26,050 bases of DNA, from NCBI GenBank assembly GCA_034696485.1, contig JAQIWT010000245.1:1-26050 (forward strand), given 5' to 3'. Positions within the stretch are counted from its first letter, which is position 1. Each line of letters opens with the position of its first letter. Position numbers and translations under genes: made by a program. Of this stretch, positions 1-11,213 are shown piece by piece. The notes under the pieces are model-generated. The model ran no database searches, was not told the DNA's origin, and was given only the letters and a program-made list of their open reading frames with translations. This stretch comes from Isohypsibius dastychi (taxonomy: Eukaryota > Tardigrada > Eutardigrada > Parachela > Isohypsibiidae).

Positions 1-2529
1 ACAAAACTCAAGTACTGGAAGCAAATATTCCAAATGCAATTTAAAGAGGGAAAACCCTAGAGTACCGCGAGGCGATTGAGCTCAAGAGTCCAGCAAGGAT
101 CTTTCTTCTTGTGATGAGGATTGTTTTTGCTTGTGGGATTATCGATAAAAGAGAAAATCAAGCCCCCAACGGATGGTTTATTATCTTTTGAACAAAACAG
201 CTAATTAAATAATCTTTAAAAAAGAAAAATCGGGTCAGGACAGCCGTCCACATTTGCTATTTTCCTCCAGTAACACAAACTTTCGATGCAAATATTTGAA
301 CTCGGAACTGGTGGATTTTGTTTTTCTTGTTTACCTGGAATGTTCGTACTGAAAAAGAAAGGATCAGCTTTTAGCGGTTATTTGTCTGGAAATTCAAAGC
401 TTGTCATTCAAATACCCTGCATTGACCAGGTACAACAAATTCCGTATACATATTTCTGAAACGAATCTTTTCAGATCACGAAATCCAATGACAATGTATG
501 ACCTTTACCATCGCAAAACATTCTGAACTCTGTGTGCTAGAAGTAGCGCGTTCCAAATTGAAATTCATACATTTTTTTTTGTCAATGGAAATAGTTCGAG
601 GATTGAATCATTTTTTTGAAAACAGATAACTCTATTCTCGATCCCACAAGCCAATTTTTGGCAGTTTTTGGTTGATGATTATTTCTGCGATCACGTACTG
701 TATTTGAGGCGTTAGTTAGCGCGGGAAGCTGAGAAATCAATACGAAAAGGGGATTTGCATTCCAATCGTTGACCAAATGTTTAAAATTCAGTCCCGATTG
801 AATTCAACTCATTGACAAATCATATTGTATTGCAGTCTAAACTCAAGAAGACCCATAAAATTAATAAAATTTCTCAAGAGGCGCCATCTTGTCTAATCTA
901 GTTTTCGCGGGAGGACAATAGTGTTCAAGAATTTCACTGTTTTTCTAACACAAAATCATCAGTTGAAATTATGAACAACACAACTGACCTCTAGTGCAGG
1001 AGATGAGCAATATCACGACAACAGTTCTGAAAATCTGTTGGGCAGTCCAGATGTTCGGCTCCATTCCAGGGAAGATTTATGACGACAAAATCAGGGCAAC
1101 ACCAGAAAGTGACTTTCGATCCATGTTGGCTTCGAACATCCTATGTAAATGAATATTACAAATCATCTTCAATGCAAATTCAGAAGAAACAAATACATTT
1201 CCCGTTGATTGTTCATAAACAATAATGATGCCCGTTGGAACTGTTTATTGAAGTGACAACTGTTTGTTGAGCTCCCGTTATGACGATTACAGAAGGATAA
1301 GGCCTAACTTCATCGGAAAGGAAGAGGATTGGATGTAGTATGTATTGGACGATTTGGGATGTTCCTCCAGATTTTCATTGGAAAAACAGGAACGGCTTGA
1401 CTATTTGTCCGCTTCTTTCTCTTGTTTACGCTTGTGTGTCAGAGTTGGACAAGCGTTAGTTATTACGGCTCACTTGTAGAGACTCTTCCTCTTCAAGAGC
1501 AAACCGGAAACTGGCGTTGCCAGCACATAATGTTCAGCTAACTTGCTGCTTAATTCTCCGGGTATTCAATTAAGAATATGTTTTGTCAGGGTGAGGCTAG
1601 AATGAATCTCGATTCTTCAATTGTAAATATATGAAAAAATCTGGGGTGATGAGATAAAATTAATCACTTGAAATTACAACCGAAATCGAAAAATCGAAAT
1701 GGCCAAATAAGACGAGCAGGATATGTTTCAAAAACCTGCGTTGGAAAGTAAAGGCACCGTATTTTGTTATGAAATGATTGACTGGAGAGCAGTAGTAAGA
1801 TGTCCAACTATGCGTGACTTGCTAATTTGTCGCAAAACATGATAAATGGCCAGTCTAAAAGTCCCCGATTGCTTCGGCAATCAAGCGCAGACAACTAGAG
1901 CAATGCCACTGTATCTCACAAAATGAGCCATCAGATTTACAGTTATTGGCTCCTTGAACTATTCGGCCAACACACAAAAAAGCTCACAAAATCTATCGAT
2001 TGCTTCCCATTTCCAAAGATGTAACTGATCACTTCCTCTTTCTGAAACGCATCGAAAACCAAACGCAAGTAGCTATTGTTCGAATGTTGCCGGAATCCTC
2101 TTCGCAGGGATTTTATTGGCCAACAAAACATACGCCAAATAGATGGCTATATATTTGTAAGCGCTTTGCGCGAGTTTATTGATTTTTTTACTGCTCATTG
2201 TGTGCGCATCTATCCGGTGTTTTTATGTACATTAGAAAAGCACAAAGTGGAGATCGTGACAACTCATCAAATTGGCGCCAATCGGTTATACATCACTAAT
2301 ACGTCAAATGCCTCGACCGGAAGTGACTGTGGAGCCATTCAACAAATCATATAAGCCATTGTCATCTGCCAGGGATACTCCCTCAGATTCGGGATTATTC
2401 GGAAAATCCCGACTTCTCATGTTGATCAATTTGAGCCTGCCCAGATGTAATTAATCCGTAATTCCCTCGCAAAACAGCAAGTGCCTTTTGGTTATTTATA
2501 TTAGGGCATGACCAAATCACGGAAGCGGT
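1..2529. other. Intergenic region, no confident gene
   Basis: No chain of phase-compatible exons with recognisable protein similarity was found on either strand. The longest open frames (about 60-92 codons around 2000-2450) overlap each other in different frames and carry no motif I know. A 49-codon ATG frame at 1003-1152 (+) begins with a mildly hydrophobic stretch (MSNITTTVLKICWAVQMF) and follows a CAG, but I could not find a continuing exon. The right part should hold the 3' UTR of the minus-strand channel gene that ends at 2530. No clear AATAAA is present there; the nearest A-rich match is an AAATAA at about 2491-2500 on the minus strand. Confidence 0.5.
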
Positions 2530-5500
2530 TTATCTGACATAATGGACATATTCGAAAATTTCTGGTTCTTTCATCAGGATTCCAAATGATCCAGCTGAAA
2601 AAAAAGTCATTAATTGAATCAGAATTAAGGAAAACGAAAGAAATACCTGAGGTCACAATAAAGAAAATCCAGAGCAAACCACGATCAATCACAGTAGCTA
2701 TCCATTTCCAGTCTTCTTCGATCTACAAAGAATGCAGTTTTCGATTAAAAAATTCAGTTTCACGTTCGAAATAAAAAGCATAATGAGTCTGTCGGCACGA
2801 AAAATTTGAAATCAATCAAAAAATCAGCCGAAACGTGTGAATATAAAAAATACGCTCTGATTTCCAAGGATGTGATTGAGACTGCAGAAAAATACTCAGC
2901 CGGGAAAAACGTAGTTTTTGAAAACAATTATCATTCCATTTCAGTTTCGTGATTTTGTTTCCGGTGAAGCTTATAACTATGAATCGGTCAAAACAGCATA
3001 TGAACATCTCTGATGATTAATACCCAAGGGAAATCACCACGGCTCGTTCAGATATCAATCATTGTTCCAGGGCGTATGCTCACTTTCGAGTTCTCAAATA
3101 TAATATCACGACAACGGTTCAAACTGGAATTACCTGGCTGACATAATCCCGTTTTTTGAACGAGCTTAATATGACATCCATCGCAGACCAACAGATCCCC
3201 GAGTTTTGAGGGTCATGCTCGTCGATCATTTCATCCGGGGATTCAAATGGAAGAGAATTTCGAGGAGCAATAATGGTGAAATTGTTTTCCTCTAGTGGTT
3301 TGTTGAGCTCAAGTAATTCCAGTTTTTCTCTATATGAAAGGTCGTTCCCGTTTTGTTTTGTAGTGTTCGTTCTGGTGGATGAGAATCTTTTCCGGCTTTT
3401 AATACTGATAATCGACATCGATCGAAGTGAGAACTGAGCCAGATGGCGATATCGTCGAGGTCGACGCATAAGGAGCACTGCCGGAAGGAAGGAAAAGAAC
3501 AGATACTGCACGAACTTTGGCGGGGCTTTGTCGGTCTTGGGACTTTTGGAATGCGTATGGATGACGCAAACTTAAAGCAGTGAGGTTACTTATGAATGAA
3601 AAAACATGAAACCTGTTACGGTTAACCTTACCTGTTACAAAAACTGAGATAAAATTCATGATGAAGGCAAACAGCAGGTATCTGTAACAGTTAGACCGAT
3701 ATACAGTCACATGATTTAATTAAAAAATCTGCCGGTTTCGAAATAACCAACTGAAGAACCAATGATTTTGATTCGATTTATTTGTCGAAATCACGATACA
3801 CAAAAGGTAGCTGAATACATTACGAACTTGGAAGTACTTACTTGGCCATAAGTGGTAGATCTTTTGATGGAGGCAGAATTTTGGACAATAACAATAAGTA
3901 GAAGACCAGGGAAACTGGAATATAATTCTGATTTTATGAGCGGATATTGCTAAAATTTTACTCAACCTGAAATTGAAATGCTGAGCGCAATTTTCTCTCT
4001 GCAAAGGCAAGAACTTTTATATGGTTTGACTATGATGCCTAAATCAAGGTTCGTACCCGCTCGCACTTGGAAGATAGAAAACCAAGACCTGAAAATAACA
4101 GGAATGTTGTCATTTATATCGCAGGTGAATAGGGTCAGTCTATCACGTACGGTCAGAAAGGTCACCATGCATGTTGGAATAAGCAGATTCACAGTGTAAA
4201 ACAAAGGCCGTCTCCGGATAACGAACTGATACACCATCTCCATTTTCGGCTCCTTATCGGTGTAGTAATAAAGAGGGAATCCTCGCGCTTCAAGAATATC
4301 CCAGGTACCTTATGTTCAAATTGTAGCACATGGATGAAACTGGAATGATGTGCAAATATCCGACTAACCTGAATCGGTATAATCACTCAAGTCGACAAAA
4401 TTCCCATCTTCCAGGGATTCCAGGACTAGTTCTTGTGCGGTCCACGTCCACGATCTGAACCTCATTTTGCAGGTTTGTATCTGTAATCAAATGAAGATCT
4501 TAATAAACCACATTTCTTCTCCAAATAAAATTTCAGTCGTACATCAAACGGGAAAAATACCACATTGATTTCGCATGTGGATTTGTATATTGACGGTGGC
4601 ACCTAAAAATTCTGCTATATAAAAGAAATCTACCGCGATTATTACAAACAAACCCAAAGCACGTCCCCCTGAAATATAAACAGTATGAGAACACTTGATA
4701 CACATGATCCGCAGGCCAGTATTTACCTTTGAATAAATGACAGCTGAAAACAGAACATGTCAGTTTTAAATGAAATTTTGAATATGAACGGCCGAATTCA
4801 TTCATATCACATCAAATCAGTACAAATTTGTGAAGTTCAGATAGCATTTCAACAACAAAGTGCACCGGTATTTCTGAAATACTGAAAATATTCTCAATCT
4901 GCTTTCCAGATAAATAACACGGATTCGTTTCGATTGTATCAAGTAGGGAACGAAGTTTTCCATCGAAAAGCTGACCGATAATGTTATTAGAGCTGGGTAA
5001 TAATCTCTTCTCTCATGGGCTTGAATTTCACAACTACGTCAATCGATTCAGATTTCAAAGAGATAAACGGGAAATGATTAACTTACCATTCGATTTATAA
5101 CTAACGCCGTATTTCCCATCCGCACTGAAATCATGTTCATCTGACTTATTATATTTTTTGTTCGGATCAACGATGTACTGACTTGTTCAAAAGGACAATT
5201 TCCGGTGTCCAAACTTTGTCGGCTGGCATGCGAAGAGACTGAATATTTCCATATTTTGCAGGATCCCATGCCAGCTGTGGATCTTGCCAGCCCTCGAAAA
5301 ACCAAAACTGATTATAAACCGCAACACTCTTGTTCGTTCCACACTACTCAAAAACTCTGCTTTAACATACACACTCAAAATTGTTTCTCCTGAAATGTCA
5401 GTTCGTCCAATTACAGACTAATAAGCAAAAATATTTCTAAGAATCAATTCCAATTGGGAAAGCATGATTGTTGTCGGAAATCCAAATAAAACAAAGGTCA

Positions 5501-5916
5501 TGGCATTTACCAGCTTAAACCAGATGTTTGTTTTGAAGACTTGATCACGCTCATTCTGAAACATCATCGATGGGTGATAACACACGCAAATTGTGTTGAC
5601 TCTCCATACCACAGAAATTAACAGCTACAAAAAACTGGGTCAACAATTTCATGATAATACACAGAACAATAATAATTACTTGTAGGACAATGCCGAAATT
5701 CACATGGACGGAGTGATTCAAATTTTGAACCGGACGGATGAGTGCATTATATCCATGGAAAAGGTCCTTGATTAAACTGCCTTGATCTTCTGCTGTACCT
5801 AGACCATGGTAAAGGTTATTCTGGATTCCAGGTATACGTTTGTAACCGCTATATTGGAAGCCGCTGATCCAGTCAATGATCCATAAAAGGTTCAGCAACC
5901 GCAAAAAAGTGTTCAT
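2530..5916 (-). CDS. Nicotinic acetylcholine receptor-type (cys-loop ligand-gated channel) subunit, non-alpha
   Basis: Complete 17-exon gene giving 523 aa; all phases close. Exons (minus order): 5916-5680, 5624-5610, 5555-5511, 5292-5183, 5124-5087, 4743-4727, 4668-4654, 4602-4543, 4480-4369, 4308-4151, 4088-4057, 3998-3967, 3914-3842, 3681-3632, 3570-3134, 2722-2647, 2594-2530. Seen: signal peptide MNTFLRLLNLLWIIDW; ligand-domain start DLFHGYNALIRPVQN; loop-A region VWTPEIVLLNNADGKY; a Cys-loop with 13 residues between STC and QTC containing FFPFD; loop-B region SWTWTAQEL; M1 after RRRPLFYTVNLLIPT; M2 starting GEKIALSIS; M3 KYLLFAFIMNFISVFV; a long M3-M4 loop; M4 TVIDRGLLWIFFIVTS; end EIFEYVHYVR. 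The family forms pentameric plasma-membrane channels; the GEK at the M2 start is typical of cation channels. Loop C has no vicinal Cys pair, so I call it a non-alpha (accessory) subunit. Conserved 45- and 110-nt exons match the usual nAChR gene structure. The start is chosen for the signal peptide and an upstream in-frame stop. Confidence 0.93.
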
Positions 5917-7281
5917 AATTGAGATGGCAATATGAAAATATTAGGTTCATTCATGCACACAACCACCAACACCATCACGTCGAGAATTTCTGACTTTGTA
6001 CTAATGGATTTTCAATACCCCCGAAGATCAATCACTAGAAAATCCATTTTACAAATTATAAACGATGACAAATAAATCTAGTTTCTGTTGTCAGGCCTCA
6101 ATCATCATCTTTCAATCGATATTTTTATAAGAACCTGATGTGTATTCTTGAATTGAAGCCCATCATTGGAAATACAACTCATATCCGTCACACTTACGTA
6201 CCAAGTTCCCAAAAGGCAAATGTTGGCTTAGCGGTGCTTATATAAATAAGTGACAGAACCAGGAACATCTTCCAGATCTCGCTGGCTGGCCCGAGGCTTT
6301 TGTATCCCATGTTGATTATATTGATACGTCCAATTCCGGTCCGTCCATCCCATGGTTTGTAATGACAACAAAAACGTCTGCAAAAAAGATGAATGGAAAA
6401 ATCAAATCCCAATATGGCCGTTGGAACATTATATTTTCCTACCGGGGGTTCAGGGTTTGTTTATGGAGCGACGTTTTTTTCCACCCGAAATCATAGCTTC
6501 CTTGAGGCCATCAATATCGCATCAAACGCGCTCGAAATGGTTAGCGGCAACAGCATTAACGATTTCTTTCAACTCGATTGATTGGGCTCTTCTAAAGGAT
6601 GAGAATTAAATGCAAGCAGTGCTCTATTATTCGTCATCTGCGGTCGCTAGTTTCATCTTCCACAAAGCACTCAATATCCTCTTTGTACCTCAAACGCCGT
6701 CCATGTTCAAGGATGAGTCGCTTGATGCACTTTCTAGTATTCAGCCAACAGAATGAGCACCAAACTACTTGACGTCAAATGACTCTGGAACAAACTATAA
6801 ATTTCTCACAATAAACCATTTTTTGATAAACAAACGATTTAGTTGACAGAATGAGAGAAAGCGGATAACGCCGAAAACTGACCCCAATCTCTCGGCTGGG
6901 AAAAAGCGTCACCGGAAGTACTATGCGTGCGCTTCTCGAATGACTGATTCAATAGAACAAAATAGCGCGGGAAACTTAATCAAACGAGGTTTTCAATATT
7001 TTAATCTCTGAGTAAACGGATCAACGGGGATTAATTACAACCAACTGAATTGTAAAACTATCAATTTTTTTTCCGTGAGTGAGTGCAGATCGCGACCTGC
7101 TGTCATGACTCAACTTTTATGCAAAAAAACATACGTGGCAAAAAATATTTGATAGTTTTTAGGAGCAGTTTTAACGTGTTTTGGACAATGTCAGCTGGTT
7201 CATAGAATTTTAAAAAACAGGAAACGAGTCTATTTTGTTTGAAAAGATATTCTCAGAAAATGCAGTGTGTGATGGGAAGTA
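5917..7281. other. Intergenic region with unresolved open frames at about 6190-6610
   Basis: Most of this stretch has no recognisable gene. The part at 6190-6610 is open on both strands. On the minus strand, a good acceptor (TTTTTTGCAG) at about 6382 precedes a frame ending in VPGSVTYLYKHR and stop, and a second frame that includes MFLVLSLIYISTAKPTFAF before a GTACGT donor at about 6200. On the plus strand, 6393-6581 reads MEKSNPNMAVGTLYFPTGGS and onward to a stop. None matches a family I can name and no connected exon chain was found. The right part should contain the 3' UTR of the minus-strand gene ending at 7282. Confidence 0.4.
6122..6129 (-). promoter_or_regulatory. Possible TATA box for the channel subunit gene
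   Basis: TATAAAAA on the minus strand, about 200 bases upstream of the channel ATG at 5916. A second TATATAA-like sequence lies near 6240. Either could serve; neither is proven and A/T-rich matches occur by chance. Confidence 0.25.
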
Positions 7282-8492
7282 TCATAGCGTAACTGACAGA
7301 TGAGTATCCTTACGCCTGCTCTCAAAAGAGCTTTCAGGGATTCCTTCTTTGAACGATTTCCTCCGAAGGACAGAGTGGCTCGCACGGAAGCTGTCTTTGT
7401 TTGCACTGTTCATTTCAGCTGTTACATTTTCCAGATCATCAGTCGGCGCTGGTGACGCTGTTGAGCCTTGATGGACTCTACGCCAAAAAGCAACAAATGC
7501 ATAAAAAATACCGAGACATTACAGTTCAGTGACGCCAACCTCGCTGATTTGCCAAGAAGCTCTTTTAATATTTCCGGAAGGCGATCGTTACTCTGCAGTG
7601 AGTTCTCTTTCGATTCCACTTCGACTACTTCCGGTTGAGTCGGCACCGAATTCACTGTTTCATTTGACAATGTACTGCCTGCAATAAATCATGTTATTAA
7701 ACAGCCGCACAAGCATCTAAAAAACTGTGTGAAATCATTACCGGAAATATTACGACATTGGTTGTCAACCAGCTGATATTTCCGACAACATTTAAATGTT
7801 TTCTTTACTTCCTTGACAGCAGTTTTGTTCAGTGATTCACTGTAAGAACAAAATAAATGTCGAAAATGATGATTAAGTTCAGGAAACACAATTCTGGAAA
7901 AACTCACGTGAAAATGCAGATCCGAACACCGCGGTTTGTTGCAGTACAAACCGAAGCGGTTTTTGATTGCTCGCCTTCAGTTTCTTGATCGGCATCTGTT
8001 TCGTCATTCAGAGTGGCATTTTTTGTTGACAATTTGACGCTACATTTGGTGCGGACGCATACATTTTCACCTTCCCACCATTTTCTCCCAGACGCTGTAG
8101 AATTTGAAGCGTCCTGAAAAAATGGTTCTGAACTTTCTGAGTTAAGCCAAACAGGAGGATTCGACTAACCAGAAATGATCGAGCCTCCTTGCTGTCAGAA
8201 GATTTTAGTGATCCGCCAGCGCTTCGCACATCGTCCTAGAAAAGAGCATGAATATTATGACCCACGCAAATAGACTGTTTCAGACTGTTGTACTGTTATT
8301 ACAGACGGTCAGTCAGTGCGGATTATTCAGTAAGATCAAAATTACAATTACCTGCAATTTCAGATTCAGAGCATCCCAGGCAGAACTGAAAGAACGGAGT
8401 GACCTTTCGAACGCTTTACTAGAACTGGGTAAAGCAGCAGTCGTGCCGAATGTTGCCACCGTTATAAATGCAAGAGAGGTGACAATAGTCAT
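7282..8492 (-). CDS. Secreted Cys-containing protein of unknown function
   Basis: Six exons with closing phases: 8492-8352, 8235-8170, 8113-7908, 7839-7742, 7678-7540, 7477-7282; 281 aa. I do not recognise the family. A signal peptide is clear (MTIVTSLAFITVATFGTTAA, cleavage probably soon after). There is no later membrane segment, so the product is probably secreted. A central segment (about residues 70-170) holds seven cysteines in CVRTKC, VCTATNRGVRICIF and KCCRKYQLVDNQC. The flanks are rich in Ser, Glu and Lys and look disordered; the C-terminal part has basic clusters (LRRKSF, SRRK). A sequon (NKT) and others are present. The spacing of the CC motif loosely recalls Methuselah-type ectodomains, but no seven-helix part follows, so I do not claim that. 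It lies head-to-head with another secreted-protein gene. The ATG is the first one giving a signal peptide; a 5' UTR intron with an acceptor near 8531 is possible. Confidence 0.75.
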
Positions 8493-8872
8493 GTTGGTAT
8501 TTAATGAAAGTAGTTTAATAGATGGAAAACTAGAACGAACTTGGAGAATTAAAGTCTGGCAACGAAGAACTATCAGAGCTTTCAGATCCACTCTCCAAGA
8601 GGGTTGATATCTTCGAAACCATACTGGCATTTACATAACCGAAAAATCTCAAGGTTTTTTCATTTACTCTACCGAGCATGAACCGTGTTTCGCCAAAAAC
8701 AAAACAATTATCTTGCGTAACGGAAGTCATTCCAAAAAAGAACCGTAAATGAAAACGAAAGAGATTTTCTCGAAAAGAAAGTACTCAGTAAATCCTCAAA
8801 AAGAAAAACACATATTCCGAAGCATTTCTTGAGTGACACATACGGCACTCAGTTTTCTGGACGTCTGCCGCT

Positions 8873-8879
8873 CTTTATA
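8873..8879 (-). promoter_or_regulatory. Probable TATA box (minus-strand secreted gene)
   Basis: TATAAAG on the minus strand, embedded in a GC-richer context, roughly 380 bases upstream of the ATG at 8492. The distance implies a long leader or a 5' UTR intron; a possible acceptor TTCGTTCTAG lies near 8531. Confidence 0.4.
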
Positions 8880-9278
8880 CGTTTACCAAACGTTCCTCTC
8901 TCAGGAACAGCAATGACGAAATATTGTACGAAGAGTACGCACTTAGAAAAACACGGTCATTAACTCAGTTACTGTAAATTTCAAGGGTACATGTGCTAGA
9001 CTATCAATTACCTAGCAGTTAAGGGTTTAGCCCACCTGCATAAGAATTCAAAGAAAGAAATAAAATCTGGAATTCGGTTTGGCCATGTGATATTTCTCGA
9101 GAACCGTAACGACCATCTTTCCAGTGCCCGATGTCTTTTGGCCCATCCCGGAAGCATGGCATAAAGGCGTTTAGCCAGTTTTTTGCGGCACTAATTAGCG
9201 ACTTCTCTGTCGTAAAAGTTAGCAATGCAGAAAAAATTGGATCTCCTCCAAGATTAGAAGTTACCTACACGCTACGCG

Positions 9279-9286
9279 TATATAAG
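9279..9286 (+). promoter_or_regulatory. Probable TATA box (plus-strand secreted gene)
   Basis: TATATAAG preceded by GCTACGCG and followed about 130 bases later by the ATG at 9417. Assuming the usual 25-30 base offset, transcription would begin near 9310 and give a leader of about 105 bases with no intron needed. Confidence 0.55.
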
Positions 9287-9416
9287 AATATACAGTCTAG
9301 GACAAATCTCAACTTCTCCTCACCTCACTGCAACCTTGGATTATTTTACATCTGACGCCTACTCAACAGGTGTTCTTTACAGGATTGCATAATCCCATTC
9401 TCAAAAAACTTCCGCC

Positions 9417-10767
9417 ATGAAGGTTGCGCTGGTATTACTCATGTGCTTAGGTAAGAGGTCTTCTTCATTATGGTAATAACAAATATAATGTGTATGTTAT
9501 CGTATCATAAATTTTCTATTCTCAAAAGCTTCCTTCTGGATAAGAACGGAACTGAAAATCTTGCAATCACGGTTTAAGTTGGTCAACAAAAATATCCACC
9601 CCAATTCTTGTAGTCATACAAAGAATTGTAATCTTCTAATAAAACTTGTTTTTTAATTGCATTTCAGAGCTTATGCCGTGACAATTTCAAAATACTATCT
9701 TTCCTGTAAATTTCCAGTAGTTGCCTGATCATCAACTGTGATTCAGCTGCATTCTATTTTAACACGATTTCAAAATCATTAAAATAAATTCGTCATTCCT
9801 TATCCATCGTCTGTAAAGGTCATCGTCTCTATAGGTTTAGCCAGAATTTCGTTCAGCTTACCAGTGGAACAATCTGCCGCCGCAGGACAGGGTGAGGATC
9901 AGCAGGATGGACAATCTCAAAGCCAAGATGACCAAAGTGAGGATTCAGGAGCAAATCAAGGGCAGTCATCTTCCAGTCAGAAACCGAAAAGCAGCGGTCC
10001 AGCTCCAAGCGGAAGTGCAGAGGAGGTCCGAGCGATCAGTCTGCAGCGGCCAGATAACATTGCTGAATATCTTCAAAATATTCGGCGGCCAGGACTTCGT
10101 ATGACTGTTGACACCGTCGACGAGGGCTTCAAGAAGAAAAATAAAAACTCCTTCCAAGATCCACAGATTTCTATCAAAGACAAGAATTCAACCACGTTCT
10201 CACGAACAGGACAGGTTCAAAAATTCGAAGGACCCAACTTCAACCTCCGTACAGCACTCCTGCGCGAGAACACCGCCGATAAGAGCAAGACCCATGTCGT
10301 AACTGCTCAGGTACATAAATCAAAGCGAAACTGAATTCTGACAAATTTTTCACATATAATTATTTTCAGGATTCAGAGAAAAACTTCACTCGAAAGAACG
10401 ACAGATTGACCCAGTTCGTCGGAACTTTGGACACCGACCAATTTTCAGCCGGAGCTCTTCTTACAGGTATAGACAATCTCACTAGAATCCGTGCAATGAG
10501 CAATATAATACCAACTCCTCATTTTCAGATCACTCGAATCGCGGAGTCATGGGAAGCGTAAGAAAGACGGCGGATGGAAACCAAGAATCGCGACACCGGA
10601 AACAAAACACAAATAACATAGTTCGCGGAAGTTTCTTGAAAGCGGCCAACCTTTCAATAAACTCCCGATTCCAATCCGATTCATTCAGCAATCGCGAAAG
10701 GCTGGTATCCGACATCGTGCTAGGAGATTCAGGCGCAAGCAGCGGAGATGACTCTCAGGACGAATAA
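9417..10767 (+). CDS. Secreted, Gln/Ser-rich, cysteine-free low-complexity protein
   Basis: Four exons with closing phases: 9417-9450, 9835-10310, 10370-10466, 10529-10767; 281 aa. I do not recognise a family. The first exon plus the start of exon 2 give a signal peptide, MKVALVLLMCLGLARISFS. The mature part starts with a Gln/Ser/Asp-rich, probably disordered run (about residues 23-75; QSQSQDDQSEDSG, QSSSSQKPKSS). A more mixed region follows, containing ISLQRPDNIAEYLQNIRRPG and many Lys, Asn and Thr. The acidic C-terminus reads DSGASSGDDSQDE. I see no cysteine after the signal peptide and no transmembrane segment. N-glycosylation sequons include NST, NFT and NLS. Features fit an intrinsically disordered extracellular protein; the role is unknown. 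The start is set by the signal peptide, the consensus-like GCCATGA context and the upstream TATA box. Intron 1 (384 nt) is the longest; the others are about 60 nt. Confidence 0.8.
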
Positions 10768-10781
10768 AAATCTTTCCATCC

Positions 10782-10787
10782 AATAAA
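10782..10787 (+). terminator. Poly(A) signal of the Gln/Ser-rich secreted gene
   Basis: AATAAA 15 bases after the stop codon at 10767. A second AATAAA overlaps the stop codon itself (10763-10768). The 3' UTR would be very short. Confidence 0.55.
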
Positions 10788-11213
10788 CGGTGTGCGAAAC
10801 ACACACTTTCAAAAGTTCCAGGTTCATCGCAGATTTAAGTTTTTTTAGAAGTGAAAAGTACTTTCGCCTTGTACGACATCGAAAGATAAATGTGAAATGC
10901 TTTTATGTATCTACCGAGAATAAAAAGTGAACAATGAAGATCACGTTAAAAGCGTGAAAAAAGTGACATTGTCGATTCGTGACGTTAAAAACCGAAAATT
11001 CGCTGAATATTGGAAACATACCGTACCGAATCTACGTGCAGGTCAGCCGTAAAATAATATCTGCATTATCCGAATAAAAGGCGGCAGTTCACTGCGAGGT
11101 ATACACAATGCACTCCTAGACAAACATACTTCCGGTCCGGTCGATAGCGTACATAATGGTCAATGGAAATCGTAGAGTCAAGATTAAAAAATAATTCCGT
11201 CCATGGGAGAATA
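10788..11213. other. Convergent intergenic spacer
   Basis: Lies between the 3' end of the plus-strand secreted gene and the 3' end of the minus-strand C1orf74-like gene. I see no open frame with coding character. The sequence is A/T-rich with scattered poly-A runs; there is no clear AATAAA for the minus gene near its stop. Confidence 0.5.

Larger units (their letters stand above)
8493..9416. other. Divergent intergenic (promoter) region between two secreted-protein genes
   Basis: This 924-base gap separates two ATGs pointing away from each other. It holds one TATA box for each direction (8873-8879 minus; 9279-9286 plus). On the minus strand a 66-codon ATG frame, 8730-8530, lies between the minus TATA and the minus gene's start and ends in a Ser-rich stretch; it may be an upstream ORF or part of a 5' exon. 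A 68-codon minus frame at 9225-9019 has no support beyond being open. Confidence 0.5.

Noticed and set aside
2000-2454. Overlapping plus-strand frames (for example LPISKDVTDHFLFLKRIENQ) near the 3' end of the channel gene
   Set aside because: Three different frames overlap, none with recognisable similarity or coherent splice sites; probably antisense to the channel 3' UTR or chance.
2723-3133. A possible extra channel exon in the 411-nt intron before M4
   Set aside because: Direct joining of 3134 to 2722 gives KRDYVSQIEEDWKWIATVID, matching the family without any extra exon.
6450-6600. In-frame TGA followed by Cys on the minus strand (HFERV-TGA-CDIDGLKEA), which could suggest selenocysteine
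   Set aside because: No known selenoprotein motif, no SECIS-like hairpin recognised, and competing open frames on both strands; chance is more likely.
9019-9225. 68-codon minus frame with a protein-like start (LTFTTEKSLISAAKNWLNAF)
   Set aside because: It lies next to the plus-strand TATA box in the divergent promoter and has no partner exon or family match.
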